A stretch of DNA of 64,000 nt, from the NCBI GenBank assembly GCA_902364645.1, contig CABJEP010000006.1:350-64349 (forward strand), in the 5' to 3' direction. The stretch comes from Coriobacteriaceae bacterium (GTDB lineage Bacteria; Actinomycetota; Coriobacteriia; Coriobacteriales; Coriobacteriaceae). The notes below the pieces were generated by a model. The model saw only the letters and a list, made by a program, of their open reading frames with translations, made no database searches and was not told the origin of the DNA. The position numbers were made by a program, and so were the translations under genes. Shown piece by piece: positions 53,710-61,413 of the stretch; the stretch's first letter is position 1, and each line of letters begins with the position of its first letter.

Positions 53710-54486
53710 CTAGAGCTTGTTGAGGGGTGGCTGCTTGAGCCGCTGAGACAGTGCTCTATTGTTGGGACAGTACGTGTCGAGCAGGGCGTGAAAGCGCTGA
53801 TTGTGGCTCGGCTCGAGCAGATGGACGAGCTCGTGGGCGACAACCATGTCGAGGCATTCGACAGGGTAGGCGGCGAGCTCGCGCGCGATGCGAATGGCGC
53901 CGGTTTTGGGTGTGCAGGAGCCCCAACGCGTTTTCATGCTGCGCACGGAGACGCGGGCCACGGTGACGCCCATTGCGATTTCGTACGCGTGCACGATGTC
54001 GCGTAGCGCTGCGGTGACCTCGGACGCGTAGAGCTGGTCGATGTGGGCTTGGAGCTCGTCGGACGTTAGGCCGTCGAGGATTGCGCGCCGCTTGGCCTGT
54101 GGGCTTTCGTCCGATTCGTCGGTACCCATAAAACTTGCGAAGGTGGCCTGCTTGGGTCGCGGTGCGGGCGATGCAAAGTTGTGATCGAGTGCGTCCTGCA
54201 CCGTGATGGGCTTGCCCCAAAGTGCAATGATGGACGAGGGGCTGAGCGGCTCTCGCGCTGTCGCCTGACGTTGCTCACGTTGGGCAAGTCGGCTGATAAT
54301 CCAGGCGCTGTTGCGCTTCACAAACGCTTCGATGCGCTCGTGGCTGGCGCCGAGCGGTGCGCTGGCGTGGACCTCGCCGCTCGATGTGACGCGTAGGTTA
54401 AAGTTCTTGACGCGCTTTTTGGTAACGACGACGGGGATGAGCGTTCCATCCGGTCGGGGTACGGAAATCGTAAATTGCTGCGTCAA
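53710..54486 (-). CDS. YgjP/DUF45-type zinc metallopeptidase
   Basis: A 258-residue protein of the YgjP-like (M48-related, formerly DUF45) family. The metal-binding HExxH appears as VVAHELVHLLEPSHNQRF, and MKTRWGSCTPKTGAIRIARELA is the strongly conserved core preceding it. The N-terminus has the family's RVKNFNLRVTSSGEVHASAP. The TTG start at 54486 follows GAAGGA; the frame continues upstream without a ribosome site. A linker rich in Pro/Ser/Asp (about residues 95-140) is less conserved. Cellular role unknown. It follows the dipeptidase gene on the minus strand, separated by a hairpin. Confidence 0.83.
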   Translation of the reverse strand: MTQQFTISVPRPDGTLIPVVVTKKRVKNFNLRVTSSGEVHASAPLGASHERIEAFVKRNSAWIISRLAQREQRQATAREPLSPSSIIALWGKPITVQDALDHNFASPAPRPKQATFASFMGTDESDESPQAKRRAILDGLTSDELQAHIDQLYASEVTAALRDIVHAYEIAMGVTVARVSVRSMKTRWGSCTPKTGAIRIARELAAYPVECLDMVVAHELVHLLEPSHNQRFHALLDTYCPNNRALSQRLKQPPLNKL

Positions 54487-54508
54487 ATGTGATCCTTCAG
54501 ATTGGGGA

Positions 54509-54544
54509 CGGGCCGGCATGTCGACCGCTCGGCATGCCGGCCCG
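54509..54544 (-). promoter_or_regulatory. Intercistronic hairpin between dipeptidase and YgjP genes
   Basis: CGGGCCGGCATG / CATGCCGGCCCG perfect 12-bp stem, 12-nt loop, no T-tract on the minus strand. Confidence 0.6.
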
Positions 54545-54572
54545 CTCAAGGGATGCGAAATTAATTGCGCTC

Positions 54573-55586
54573 TTAATAGCGCTCGAAGAAGGCGAGCGCG
54601 TTGTCGCTGCAGAGCTTCTGCATCACGGTCTTGCCAAAGTGCTTGGAGAGCATGTTCTGGAATTCGGGCATCTTGCTGGCATCAGAGAGGAAGTCGGGTA
54701 CCTTGGCGCCGTCCCAGTCGCCGCCGAGTGCGATGACATCTTCGCCGCCCAGGTCGAGCCAGTGCTCGATATGTGCCGCCAGCTGGTCGAAGGTGACGTC
54801 TGCGGCGGTTTTGTCGGTTGCGTCGTTGGAAAGGAACTCGCTGCAGTAGTTGAGGCCGACGATGCCACCCATGTCGCGAATGGTGCGGAACTGGTCGTCG
54901 GTGAGGTTGCGCTTGACGCCGCAGACGGTGCGGGAGTTGGAGTGGCTGGCGACGAAGGGGCGCGTGGCATGGGCGACAACCTCGTCAAAGCACTCATCGT
55001 TGAGGTGGGAGACGTCGAGCACCATGCCGGCGTGCTCCATCTGCGTAAGCGCCTCGATACCGGCGGCGGTGAGACCGGCGTGGGTGTCGTGGCCGCTCGC
55101 GAGCGGTCCCTGCGCATTCCAGCTGAGTGACGACATGAGTACGCCCAGGCTCTTGAGCACCTCGATCAGCGCGGGGTCCTCGGCAAAGAACGTGGCGTTT
55201 TCGATGGTGTGGATGCAGGCGACCTTGCCGTCTTTGAGCGCGGGGCGAATGTCTGCGGCGTTGCGTACGTTGACCATGCGGTCGTGGTTGAGCATTGCTT
55301 GGCCGCTCATGTGTGCCATGATCTGCGCCTGGAAGCGCGCGGCGTGGGCGGTGGGAATCTCGTCGGGGACAAACGTGGCGAAGCACTGTGCCCACGGCGT
55401 GTTGCCGATCTTTGCGAGCGAGATGGCGCAGGCGTTGCCCTCGATGAGGTCGAAATCTTGCGGATGCGTTTCGTCGCCGGGGAAATAACCGTCGGTGCCG
55501 GCGGTAAAGCGCAGGTCGAGATCGAGCGTGGCCCAGCCGATGCGGTCGGCGGTGTCGCAGTGTAGGTCAAATACGGGATATGCCAT
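54573..55586 (-). CDS. Membrane dipeptidase, peptidase family M19
   Basis: A 337-residue zinc dipeptidase of the renal-dipeptidase family. The metal site begins FDLHCDTADRIG, followed by GNACAISLAKIG, the bridging-Glu region HTIENATFF, SWNAQGPLASG, DVSHLNDECFDEV, SHSNSRTVCGVKRNLTD and GGDWDGAK. No signal peptide is evident, so it is probably cytoplasmic and hydrolyses dipeptides, including D-amino-acid types in some homologues. CGGAGG precedes the ATG. Confidence 0.9.
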   Translation of the reverse strand: MAYPVFDLHCDTADRIGWATLDLDLRFTAGTDGYFPGDETHPQDFDLIEGNACAISLAKIGNTPWAQCFATFVPDEIPTAHAARFQAQIMAHMSGQAMLNHDRMVNVRNAADIRPALKDGKVACIHTIENATFFAEDPALIEVLKSLGVLMSSLSWNAQGPLASGHDTHAGLTAAGIEALTQMEHAGMVLDVSHLNDECFDEVVAHATRPFVASHSNSRTVCGVKRNLTDDQFRTIRDMGGIVGLNYCSEFLSNDATDKTAADVTFDQLAAHIEHWLDLGGEDVIALGGDWDGAKVPDFLSDASKMPEFQNMLSKHFGKTVMQKLCSDNALAFFERY

Positions 55587-55706
55587 GGTTCCTCCGGTTG
55601 CAGCGTTTCTTTGCAAACTGTCCTTGAATTGTATGACTAGGGTATAGTTAGCGCCATATGTTCACGGCGGCCCGCGTTGTGCGCCGCCCTTATCACGGAG
55701 GTTACC

Positions 55707-56135
55707 ATGTCCAACCAGGGCAAGAAGGTCAAGACTCATTATCGCGGCACGCTCGACGACGGCACGCAGTTCGATAGCTCCTACGATCGCGGCGAGCCGC
55801 TGGAGTTCACCTGCGGCGCCGGCCAGATGATCAAGGGCTTCGACGCCGCTGTTGTCGACATGCAGGTGGGCGAGAAGAAGACCGTGCACATTCCTGCTGC
55901 CGATGCCTACGGCGAGCACAATCCCGAGATGGTTCTGACCTTCCCGGCCGAGCAGGTTCCCAACATCGAGCAGATCGAGAAGGGCATGAAGCTCTTCCTG
56001 TCCACGCCGAGCGGCATGCCCGTTCCCGCCGTCGTCATTGACGTGACGCCCGAGGCTGTGACGCTCGACGCCAACCACGAGTTGGCCGGCAAGGACCTCA
56101 ACTTTGATATCGAGCTCGTTGAGGTCGAGGGTTAG
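55707..56135 (+). CDS. FKBP-type peptidyl-prolyl isomerase, SlyD-like
   Basis: A 142-residue FKBP with an inserted-in-flap domain, the SlyD layout: GKKVKTHYRGTLDDGTQFDSSY, then GEPLEFTCGAGQMIKGFD, MQVGEKKTVHIPAADAYGEHN, the IF domain (about residues 70-115) and the closing AGKDLNFDIELVEV. The His-rich C-terminal metal tail of E. coli SlyD is absent. CGGAGG lies upstream of the ATG. It is followed 3 bp later by a UreE-like gene, a pairing that hints at nickel handling, since SlyD-type proteins can act in nickel insertion. Confidence 0.9.
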   Translation: MSNQGKKVKTHYRGTLDDGTQFDSSYDRGEPLEFTCGAGQMIKGFDAAVVDMQVGEKKTVHIPAADAYGEHNPEMVLTFPAEQVPNIEQIEKGMKLFLSTPSGMPVPAVVIDVTPEAVTLDANHELAGKDLNFDIELVEVEG

Positions 56136-56138
56136 AGT

Positions 56139-56717
56139 ATGTCTGAACGCCTGGTTTCGACGACATGCTTGGGAAATCTCAACGATCCGTCCTATGAACT
56201 CCTGCTTCGCCGGAAGTTGGGCGGCGTCTTTGAAGTTGACGAGCTGCTGCTCGATTGGGACCAGGCCGATGTATGCGCGTTTGTGGGCGTGACGGAGCTG
56301 GGGCGCACGATTGATGTTCGGCTGGATGCTACCGACGGCGGTCGTCTTGCCGATGGCGACGTGCTCGCCATTGACCGTTCGGGCATGGTGCCCGTGGCGG
56401 TTGTCGTGCGCCTGCGCAGCGCCGAGGTTTATTTGGTCGAAGTCGACCGCATGGATCCGATTGCGCTCGCGCATGCGTGCTGGGAGATCGGCAACATGCA
56501 TGCGCCGCTCTTCCGGGGCGACTCGGACGAGCATACCGTGCGCATGTATACGCCGGTGCAGCCTGTTTTGGGCCGTATGCTCCGGGGTGTCGAGGGTGTT
56601 CGGCTCTCGGTGGTTACCCGCGAACTCGATGCGGACCGACGCTTTGCATCGAGCGCGGCGGATGTCGTCGTGAGCATGGCTCCCGACTTTACCATCGTAA
56701 AAAAGACGCGCGGCTAA
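56139..56717 (+). CDS. UreE-like protein
   Basis: A 192-residue protein resembling the urease accessory protein UreE: an N-terminal domain with GRTIDVRLDATDGGRLADGDVL, and a C-terminal metallochaperone-like part whose AHACWEIGNMHAPLF matches the UreE RxxYHLGNRHxP motif and whose VLGRMLRGVEG matches VLxxMLRGLG. The Met-His spacing keeps the metal-site His. There is no His-rich tail and no urease gene in the window, so nickel delivery to another enzyme, or a changed role, is possible. It starts 3 bp after the FKBP gene. Confidence 0.65.
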   Translation: MSERLVSTTCLGNLNDPSYELLLRRKLGGVFEVDELLLDWDQADVCAFVGVTELGRTIDVRLDATDGGRLADGDVLAIDRSGMVPVAVVVRLRSAEVYLVEVDRMDPIALAHACWEIGNMHAPLFRGDSDEHTVRMYTPVQPVLGRMLRGVEGVRLSVVTRELDADRRFASSAADVVVSMAPDFTIVKKTRG

Positions 56718-56731
56718 GCGTGCGTATGCGC

Positions 56732-56770
56732 AAGACGGGCTTTGAGGGGCGACCAATCAAAGTCCGTCTT
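56732..56770 (+). terminator. Hairpin after the UreE-like gene
   Basis: AAGACGGGCTTTGA / TCAAAGTCCGTCTT (14 bp, one G-U), followed by GCTGTTGATAGG. Weak or no T-tract. Confidence 0.6.
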
Positions 56771-56800
56771 GCTGTTGATAGGAGGCTTTGGGGGAAGCAT

Positions 56801-57598
56801 ATGGGTCTTGAGGGAATCAAGCTGATTGCATGCGATTTGGACGGCACGTTGCTGCATCCGGGGGAGCGCGAGCCGCGTTCCGAGGCCTTTGAGCTCATTG
56901 ATGAGCTGCATCGTCGCGGTATCGTGTTTATGCCGGCGAGCGGCCGTCAATATGCGAGCTTGCGCCATCTGTTTGCCCCGGTGGCCGATGAGCTCGCCTA
57001 TGTATGCGAAAACGGAGCCCTGGTGATGAGCGAGGGGCGTGCCGTTGTCAAGCGCTCCATGGAGCGTAGCCTTGCTATGGATATCGCGAATGCCGTGGTT
57101 GCGTATCCCCATGCCGACGTGACCCTTTCGTGTGAGGGACACCTCTACACCATGAGCGGCAACGATGCGTTCGTCGACCATTTGCGCTATGAGGTCCACT
57201 GCGATGTGGCGGTGGTTGACCGTCCCGAGGACATCGAAGAGGACGTCATTAAGATTGCCTTCCAGACGCCCGAGGTGAATCAGCCGGCGGCGCTGGAGTA
57301 TTTTGAGCGCCACTTTAGCGATCGAGTCGATGTCATGACATCGGGAACCGAATGGACGGACTTTATCGGCTTTGATTCGGGTAAGGGTTCCGCGCTTGCC
57401 GATTACGGTCGTGCCCTGGGTATTTCGCCCGATGAGATGATGGCGTTTGGCGATAACGAGAACGACCGCGACATGCTCAACGTAGTGGGCCATCCTTATC
57501 TAATGGAGAGCTGCAATCCCTCTATGCGTGGCATCAACGACCGCGTCCGCTATGTGTACACGGTCGAAGAAGAACTGCGTCGCCTGCTTGCCGAGTAG
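56801..57598 (+). CDS. Cof-type HAD phosphatase
   Basis: A 265-residue cytoplasmic HAD-superfamily hydrolase of the Cof/YbjI type. Motif I is ACDLDGTLL with the nucleophile Asp near residue 11, motif II GRQYASLRHLF, motif III Lys in SGKGSALA, and motif IV MAFGDNENDRDML. The C2 cap domain (about 80-185) sets substrate choice, typically sugar phosphates or flavin precursors, but no specific substrate is inferable. The ATG at 56801 follows GGGGGAAG; the hairpin upstream separates it from the UreE-like gene. Confidence 0.88.
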   Translation: MGLEGIKLIACDLDGTLLHPGEREPRSEAFELIDELHRRGIVFMPASGRQYASLRHLFAPVADELAYVCENGALVMSEGRAVVKRSMERSLAMDIANAVVAYPHADVTLSCEGHLYTMSGNDAFVDHLRYEVHCDVAVVDRPEDIEEDVIKIAFQTPEVNQPAALEYFERHFSDRVDVMTSGTEWTDFIGFDSGKGSALADYGRALGISPDEMMAFGDNENDRDMLNVVGHPYLMESCNPSMRGINDRVRYVYTVEEELRRLLAE

Positions 57599-57613
57599 GC
57601 ATGTCCCAAACAT

Positions 57614-57994
57614 CTACCGGCAGTCGGGGCAGAGACCCTCGAAGATGGTGTAGTGCGACGTGACGTGCCAGCCGATTTGCTCGGACGCCTTGGCGTCGAG
57701 CTGGGCATCGAAGGGGAGTGGTACGTCGATGACGCGGCTGCACGAGGTGCAGATGATATGCGCATGCGGCTCGATCGTGCGATCGAAGCGGCTGCCGCCC
57801 GGCGTCTTGATGGAGAGGATTTCGCCGGCGTCGGCCAAGAGATTGAGATTGCGGTAGACCGTACCGCGGCTGATTTTGTCATCCTGCGCGCGCACGACGT
57901 TGTAGATTTCGTCGGCGGTGGGATGGTTATAGCTTTGGCGCACGGCGTCAAGAACCAGCTTTCGCTGCCTGGTATTCCTTCTTTGCACCGCCAT
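57614..57994 (-). CDS. Fur-family regulator, PerR-like
   Basis: A 126-residue metalloregulator. The N-terminal winged helix has NHPTADEIYNVV (a conserved His) and RGTVYRNLNLLADAGEI. The sensing site has Asp in RFD, His-x-His in PHAH and Asp in VIDV. Asp rather than Glu at the last position fits PerR more than Fur. Structural zinc is bound by CTSC and CPDC. The likely role is peroxide-responsive repression, valuable in an anaerobe. The gene may have a promoter just upstream, with TTAGTA and TATCAT 17 bp apart on the minus strand. Confidence 0.87.
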   Translation of the reverse strand: MAVQRRNTRQRKLVLDAVRQSYNHPTADEIYNVVRAQDDKISRGTVYRNLNLLADAGEILSIKTPGGSRFDRTIEPHAHIICTSCSRVIDVPLPFDAQLDAKASEQIGWHVTSHYTIFEGLCPDCR

Positions 57995-58055
57995 GCGCCT
58001 CGCCTCTTTTCTATCAACGGTCGTAGGTAAATGATACCGTATTTAGCACACAATA

Positions 58056-58466
58056 CTAATAACGAGGCGTGAAACCGTCTTCATTGGCAAGTGGGGCTCG
58101 GGCCTGGGCGTCTACGAGGCGAAAACGCGTTCCCATACGCTCGTAGGAGGCATGAAGCGCCTCGAGATGAGATAGGATATTTGCCGGAGCTCCCTGTATC
58201 TCCATCTCGACTGAGCCGTCTTCCATGTTACGCACCCAGCCGGTGAGCGCGCGTGCCTGCGCGAGGTTGGTGTTGGTAAAGCGAAAGCCAACGCCCTGGA
58301 CTTGCCCCGCCCAGCGCAGGAAATAGCGCAGGGGAGTGTCTTGAGTGGCCTCGTCGCTTGCGAGCACAGTAAGCCTGCGGCGCAGCTCGAGCTCGACGTT
58401 TGATGGTTTTTGAGGCTCTCGACTGCCGCCGGTGACGCTGGAGAAGAACGTATCGAAGAGGCCCAT
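58056..58466 (-). CDS. acyP: Acylphosphatase
   Basis: A 136-residue protein. The acylphosphatase domain (about residues 45-125) has QVQGVGFRFTNTNLA with the catalytic Arg and GWVRNMEDGSVEMEIQG with the catalytic Asn. An N-terminal extension of about 45 residues is not seen in most stand-alone enzymes and shows no recognised domain. It hydrolyses acyl phosphates such as acetyl phosphate or 1,3-bisphosphoglycerate. The ATG at 58466 lies 2 bp after the dehydrogenase stop, so the two are cotranscribed. Confidence 0.85.
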   Translation of the reverse strand: MGLFDTFFSSVTGGSREPQKPSNVELELRRRLTVLASDEATQDTPLRYFLRWAGQVQGVGFRFTNTNLAQARALTGWVRNMEDGSVEMEIQGAPANILSHLEALHASYERMGTRFRLVDAQARAPLANEDGFTPRY

Positions 58467-58468
58467 AG

Positions 58469-59575
58469 CTATGCCTGCTTGCCTGCGTCGGCCGGAAAGG
58501 TTATGCCGGCCTGCTGGCGCACGGCATCCATGATGCGCAGTGAGACGAGTGTGACATCGCGGTAGTGGCCAAGCTCGTGGCGTCCCGCCGGGGTCTCCCA
58601 AATCTCTTCCTTAACGTTATCGATGCCGCCGATGGCGGTGATAAAGTCTGTGAGTTCGTATTCCATAGTGTTGCTCGATTTGGGCAGGTCGAGCACGCGG
58701 CCGTTGTCTCCCTGTTCGCGCGGTGCCTCGGTCGCCGAGCCGCGTACGACGTCGCCGCGATAGTCGATGCGGACGTTGCGGGGCGTGGACAGATGGTCGA
58801 TCTGGATAGTGCCACGTTCGCCTTCGATCTGCGAGGGCAGCAGGTCATTCGTAATTTTGGAGTGCGCGAGCTCGACGGAGATACGCCCTCCGCCATAGCT
58901 GGCGAGAATGGAGCCGCAACCGTCGATGGGGCCATGGGTGAGCTCTTGCGTTGAGGGGTCGAGCAGCGTGGCCATGCTGGTGAGACCGGAGGGCATGCCG
59001 AAAATCTCGACCATGGGCTCGACGGTGTAGACGCCAATGTCCATGAGGGAACCCGATGCCATATTGCAGTCGAAGATATTGGTGGCGCGTCCCGCGAGAA
59101 TCTCGTTGTAGCGCGAGGAATATTTGCCAAAGCGCAATGAGGCGCGGCGGATGGGGGCGATCTCGCCTAGGGCGTCCTCGATGGCGTGGAAGGCGGGGTC
59201 GTGGAGGGGACGCATGGCCTCGAGGGCCACGACACCTGCTGCCTCGGCAGCGCGGAAGACTTCCAGCGCCTGCGCTTCGGTGGCGCAGAAGGGCTTCTCG
59301 ACGATGACGTGCTTGCCACCGGCGATGCAGGCAAGGGCCTGCTCGTAGTGAAGTGCGTTAGGGCTGCCGATATAGACGGCGTCGACGTCGGCGGCTGCCG
59401 CGAGCTCATCGAGTGAAGTAAAGTTTCGCTCGCCACCGCGCTCGGCGGTAAAGGCGGCGCCGCGATCTGCATCGCGCGAGAGCGTGCCCACAAACGCAGC
59501 TTGGTCGTTGGCGTTGACGACCTGGATAAAGTCGTCGGTGATCATGGATGTGCCGATGGTCGCTATACGCAGCAT
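58469..59575 (-). CDS. Gfo/Idh/MocA-family oxidoreductase
   Basis: A 368-residue NAD(P)-dependent dehydrogenase. N-terminal Rossmann fold LRIATIGTSMITDDFIQ, then YIGSPNALHYEQALACIAGGKHVIVEKP, in which the Lys of EKP is the catalytic residue. The C-terminal substrate domain includes SGSLMDIGVYTVEPMVEIFG. GAGGGGG precedes the ATG. Probably oxidises or epimerises a sugar or cyclitol; no neighbouring sugar genes reveal the substrate. Confidence 0.88.
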   Translation of the reverse strand: MLRIATIGTSMITDDFIQVVNANDQAAFVGTLSRDADRGAAFTAERGGERNFTSLDELAAAADVDAVYIGSPNALHYEQALACIAGGKHVIVEKPFCATEAQALEVFRAAEAAGVVALEAMRPLHDPAFHAIEDALGEIAPIRRASLRFGKYSSRYNEILAGRATNIFDCNMASGSLMDIGVYTVEPMVEIFGMPSGLTSMATLLDPSTQELTHGPIDGCGSILASYGGGRISVELAHSKITNDLLPSQIEGERGTIQIDHLSTPRNVRIDYRGDVVRGSATEAPREQGDNGRVLDLPKSSNTMEYELTDFITAIGGIDNVKEEIWETPAGRHELGHYRDVTLVSLRIMDAVRQQAGITFPADAGKQA

Positions 59576-59650
59576 GTATCCCCCTCGTGCCGTTCGGTTT
59601 ACAGGATGAGTGTAGCGCGAGGAGGCAGGAAATAGCGTGCGAAAACGCCG

Positions 59651-60136
59651 TTACAGATCGCTCTCGTTAAAGCCGGCGTCGATATCGAGGTTACTACCGT
59701 CGGCCGCCGTGGTGGCGAGCTCATCGCAGCGCTCGTTGAGCTCGTGACCGGCGTGACCCTTAACCCAGATGAACTCAACCTTGTGCTTGCTTTTGGCGGT
59801 GAGTAGGCGCTCCCACAGGTCGCGGTTCTTGACGGGTTGCTTGTTGGCGGTTTTCCATCCGCGCTTTTTCCAGCCGTCGATCCAATGCTTGTTAAAGGCG
59901 TTGACGACGTACTGCGAATCAGAATGGACTTCGACCTCGCAGGGGCGGTTGAGCGCCTCGAGCGCCACGATAACGGCCATGAGTTCCATGCGGTTGTTGG
60001 TGGTCTTGGCGTAGCCGCGCGAAAGCTCGGAGGTAAAGGTCTTGCCGGCGGGGTTGGTGTATTTGAGCACGGCGCCGTAGCCGCCGCGTCCCGGATTTGA
60101 TCGGGCCGAGCCGTCGGTATAGATGATGACCTTCAC
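59651..60136 (-). CDS. rnhA: Ribonuclease HI
   Basis: A 161-residue nuclease that degrades RNA in RNA-DNA hybrids. The four catalytic acids are visible: Asp in [12 protein letters not shown], Glu in [11 protein letters not shown], Asp in [11 protein letters not shown] and Asp in ERCDELA. The basic handle region [25 protein letters not shown] is present. The GTG start at 60136 follows AAGGAAG; the in-frame upstream ATG lacks a ribosome site. Confidence 0.94.
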   Translation of the reverse strand: MKVIIYTDGSARSNPGRGGYGAVLKYTNPAGKTFTSELSRGYAKTTNNRMELMAVIVALEALNRPCEVEVHSDSQYVVNAFNKHWIDGWKKRGWKTANKQPVKNRDLWERLLTAKSKHKVEFIWVKGHAGHELNERCDELATTAADGSNLDIDAGFNESDL

Positions 60137-60235
60137 GGGCTTCCTTTCGTTGGGTACGTTTCGTGTGAGTGACCATTGTAGCGCCATGCCCGCCGGGGGC
60201 CAGCAATCTACGATTTCTACCCCGTCTTCCGACTG

Positions 60236-61138
60236 TTAGTTGGCATGGATGATGCGGTTGAGCTCGTCGAGGTATTGCTGCAAGAGGAGAGAGGGCTTGC
60301 GCTCGTCGTGCATGATGTAGCCAACGTGCATCGTTGGGGCGTCTGCTAGCGGGATCGATGCCATGCCCCATTGCATTTCATTGGAGAGGACACCGGTCGA
60401 CAGGGTGTAACCGTTCGACGTGATAAGTAAGTTGGTAAGTGTTCCGCGGTCCGAGATTCGTATGTTGCGGTCGCAAGGGATATAGCTAAAAGGTTCCTCG
60501 GCGTAATAGAAGGAGTTTGAGGTTCCCTGCTCAAAGCTGTAGCGCGTATAGGGCGTGAGGTCGGCAAGGGACAGCTGCGGGCGGCGTGCGAGCGGGTGGC
60601 GCTCGCTAACGAAGACGTGGACCGTCGCGTCGAAGAGGGGATGGAAGCTTGCGCGGGCATCGGCGAAGGCCTTCTGCAGAACGCGGGCGTTAAAGTCATC
60701 CAGATACAGAATGCCGATATCGCTGCGAAACGCACGGACGTCATCGATGATCTGCGATGTGGTGGTCTCGCGCATGATGAACTCGAACTTGCTGTCGCGG
60801 CAGCGCTCGACTACGTTGACAAAGGCCTCGACCGAAAAGGCGTAGTGCTGGGCGGAAATGGCGAGGCGGGCTTGCGGGGTGCCACCGTCCTCGTAGCGTG
60901 CCTCGAGCATGTCGGCCTGCTCTACGACCTGGCGCGCATAGCCCAAAAGCTCGGTGCCGTCGTTGGTGAGCGTGACGCCGCGGCTGGAGCGCGTAAAGAT
61001 CTCCAGATGGAGCTCTTGTTCTAGGCTTTTGACGGCGTTTGAGATGTTGGACTGAGCGGTATAGAGGCGCTGAGCTGCGGCGTTGATTGAGCCGGACTCT
61101 GCCACGGCGATAAGAAAACGAAGCTGCTGGAGTGTCAT
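60236..61138 (-). CDS. LysR-type transcriptional regulator
   Basis: A 300-residue regulator. The N-terminal winged helix MTLQQLRFLIAVAESGSINAAAQRLYTAQSNISNAVKSLE is a clear LysR HTH; the effector-binding domain covers about residues 90-290. It is transcribed divergently from the leader peptide and sulfhydrylase gene with a 159-bp gap to the leader, so it may control that gene in response to a sulfur or amino-acid signal, as LysR proteins commonly act on divergent neighbours. Confidence 0.9.
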   Translation of the reverse strand: MTLQQLRFLIAVAESGSINAAAQRLYTAQSNISNAVKSLEQELHLEIFTRSSRGVTLTNDGTELLGYARQVVEQADMLEARYEDGGTPQARLAISAQHYAFSVEAFVNVVERCRDSKFEFIMRETTTSQIIDDVRAFRSDIGILYLDDFNARVLQKAFADARASFHPLFDATVHVFVSERHPLARRPQLSLADLTPYTRYSFEQGTSNSFYYAEEPFSYIPCDRNIRISDRGTLTNLLITSNGYTLSTGVLSNEMQWGMASIPLADAPTMHVGYIMHDERKPSLLLQQYLDELNRIIHAN

Positions 61139-61297
61139 CGGTGCCCGTCCTTTCGATAGCTATCTAAAAAACCGATAACAGGTTAGCGCTTTTAAGTGAT
61201 TGACCGAGCGAAACAATGCTCGTACTATTCAAAACACACAAAGGCGGTAGGTAATTAAGCCGACCACGGAACCGGGATGTCAAAAGGAGGACCGCAT

Positions 61298-61351
61298 ATG
61301 AACTGCTTACCAAGACGAATGCCGGGCTCCTGTTTGCGCCCGTCGGCGTGA
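61298..61351 (+). CDS. Small leader peptide with cysteine codons
   Basis: A 17-residue ORF, MNCLPRRMPGSCLRPSA, starts with ATG at 61298, seven bases after a very strong AAAAGGAGG (61282-61290), the best ribosome site in this area. It contains two Cys (residues 3 and 12) and ends 62 bp before the sulfhydrylase start. GCCGGGC (61321-61327) can pair with GCCCG...GGC at the end of the ORF, and CTCCTG can pair with CAGGAG just after the stop (61353-61358). This resembles a cysteine-sensing leader. The region also holds a T-rich stretch (61378-61390). Confidence 0.65.
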   Translation: MNCLPRRMPGSCLRPSA

Positions 61352-61413
61352 TCAGGAGACAGCATCTTACTTCTCTCTTTTTTATTTACTTTCGTTCGAT
61401 CAAGGAGATCATC

